The notes under the pieces: model-generated | Database searches by the model: none | Told to the model about the DNA's origin: nothing | What the model saw: only the letters and a program-made list of their open reading frames with translations | Shown: positions 6,140 through 6,570 of the stretch, piece by piece | Layout of the letters: every line of letters begins with the position of its first letter | Position numbering within the stretch: position 1 is the stretch's first letter | From: Prolixibacteraceae bacterium | GTDB taxonomy: Bacteria; Bacteroidota; Bacteroidia; Bacteroidales; Prolixibacteraceae | Direction: 5' to 3' | Length of the DNA stretch: 6,570 nucleotides | Assembly (NCBI GenBank): GCA_027858145.1 | Contig: JAQIDF010000062.1 | Span: forward strand, 1 to 6,570 | Program-made: the position numbers and the translations under genes

Positions 6140-6570
6140 ATGTTAAAAGGAATATCACCTTTAATCAGCCCTGAATTGCTTGCTGTGCTGGCAAGAATGG
6201 GGCATGGTGACGAAATAGTACTGGCCGATGCACATTTCCCGGCCGAATCGTTTAATGACAGGGTTCTCAGGGCAGACGGTTTGCTGATATCTGATTTGCT
6301 TGAAGCAGTATTACCATTATTTGAACTTGACAGTTATGTGCCCCATCCATTGGTTATGATGGCTGCAACCAAAGGCGATACGCTCGATCCGGAGGTCGAA
6401 AATAGTTACCTGAAAGCTATACAAAAAAGCAACCCTGATGTTGCACCAATTGAACGGATAGATCGCTTTGACTTTTACGAGCGCACTAAATCTGCTTTTG
6501 CCGTTGTTATGACCGGTGAAACGGCAAAATATGGAAATATTATTTTGAAAAAAGGGGTTACCCCGCTTTA
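6140..6570 (+). CDS. fucU: L-fucose mutarotase FucU, cut at its last codon by the window edge
   Basis: From ATG 6140 the frame encodes 143 residues and is still open at the window end, where the final two bases are TA. The protein closely resembles E. coli FucU (about 140 residues, ending KKGVTP): it starts MLKGISPLISPELL, has MGHGDEI at 20-26 with the catalytic-type His22, DAHFP at 30-34, RADGLLISDLLEA at 43-55, LFELDSYV around 60-67, GDTLDPEVE near 79-87, FYERTKSAF and the AKYGN motif at 129-133, and ends KKGVTPL. FucU belongs to the RbsD/FucU family and interconverts alpha and beta anomers of L-fucose in the cytoplasm, supplying the anomer used by fucose isomerase. Because the homologous end is reached, the trailing TA is probably the start of the stop codon and almost nothing is missing. 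It is the second gene after the LacI-family regulator, probably followed by further fucose genes. Confidence 0.93.
   Translation, partial: MLKGISPLISPELLAVLARMGHGDEIVLADAHFPAESFNDRVLRADGLLISDLLEAVLPLFELDSYVPHPLVMMAATKGDTLDPEVENSYLKAIQKSNPDVAPIERIDRFDFYERTKSAFAVVMTGETAKYGNIILKKGVTPL

Overview
The window looks like a chromosomal segment of a T9SS-bearing Bacteroidota bacterium, plausibly an environmental or marine Bacteroidales/Marinilabiliales-type organism (taxonomic placement is inference). Three things point there: moderately AT-rich DNA, start codons without recognisable Shine-Dalgarno sequences, and a secreted enzyme ending in a type IX secretion (Por) sorting domain. Every substantial gene lies on the + strand and the theme throughout is 6-deoxyhexose (L-rhamnose/L-fucose) use.

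Positions 1-2892 are the downstream part of an L-rhamnose catabolic operon: the C-terminal end of an L-rhamnose/H+ symporter (rhaT), then L-rhamnose isomerase (rhaA), then an FGGY kinase that fits rhamnulokinase (rhaB). Together they import rhamnose, isomerise it to L-rhamnulose and phosphorylate it. The aldolase (rhaD) that would finish the pathway is not here and is presumably upstream or elsewhere.

After a 168-base gap holding a possible terminator and a cluster of short inverted repeats, positions 3061-4953 encode a secreted glycoside hydrolase that matches GH44 (endoglucanase/xyloglucanase family) in motif order, with a signal peptide and a T9SS type A sorting tail. This is the polysaccharide-attacking enzyme of the region.

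A second gap of 151 bases carries a weak hairpin and a perfect 14-bp palindrome with a central CpG, the form expected of a LacI-family operator. A LacI-family repressor gene (5105-6124) follows, and 15 bases later a fucU-type L-fucose mutarotase gene that runs to the window edge, where it seems to be missing only its stop codon. The repressor and mutarotase are probably the start of a second, L-fucose-directed operon continuing to the right.

Read together, the window is the junction of a rhamnose operon and a fucose-type operon with an extracellular GH44-like hydrolase between them. A reasonable but unproven model is a locus for a deoxyhexose-decorated plant or algal polysaccharide: the hydrolase cuts the backbone outside the cell and the flanking genes take care of released L-rhamnose and L-fucose. 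No RNA genes, mobile elements, CRISPR arrays or SusC/SusD pairs were seen.
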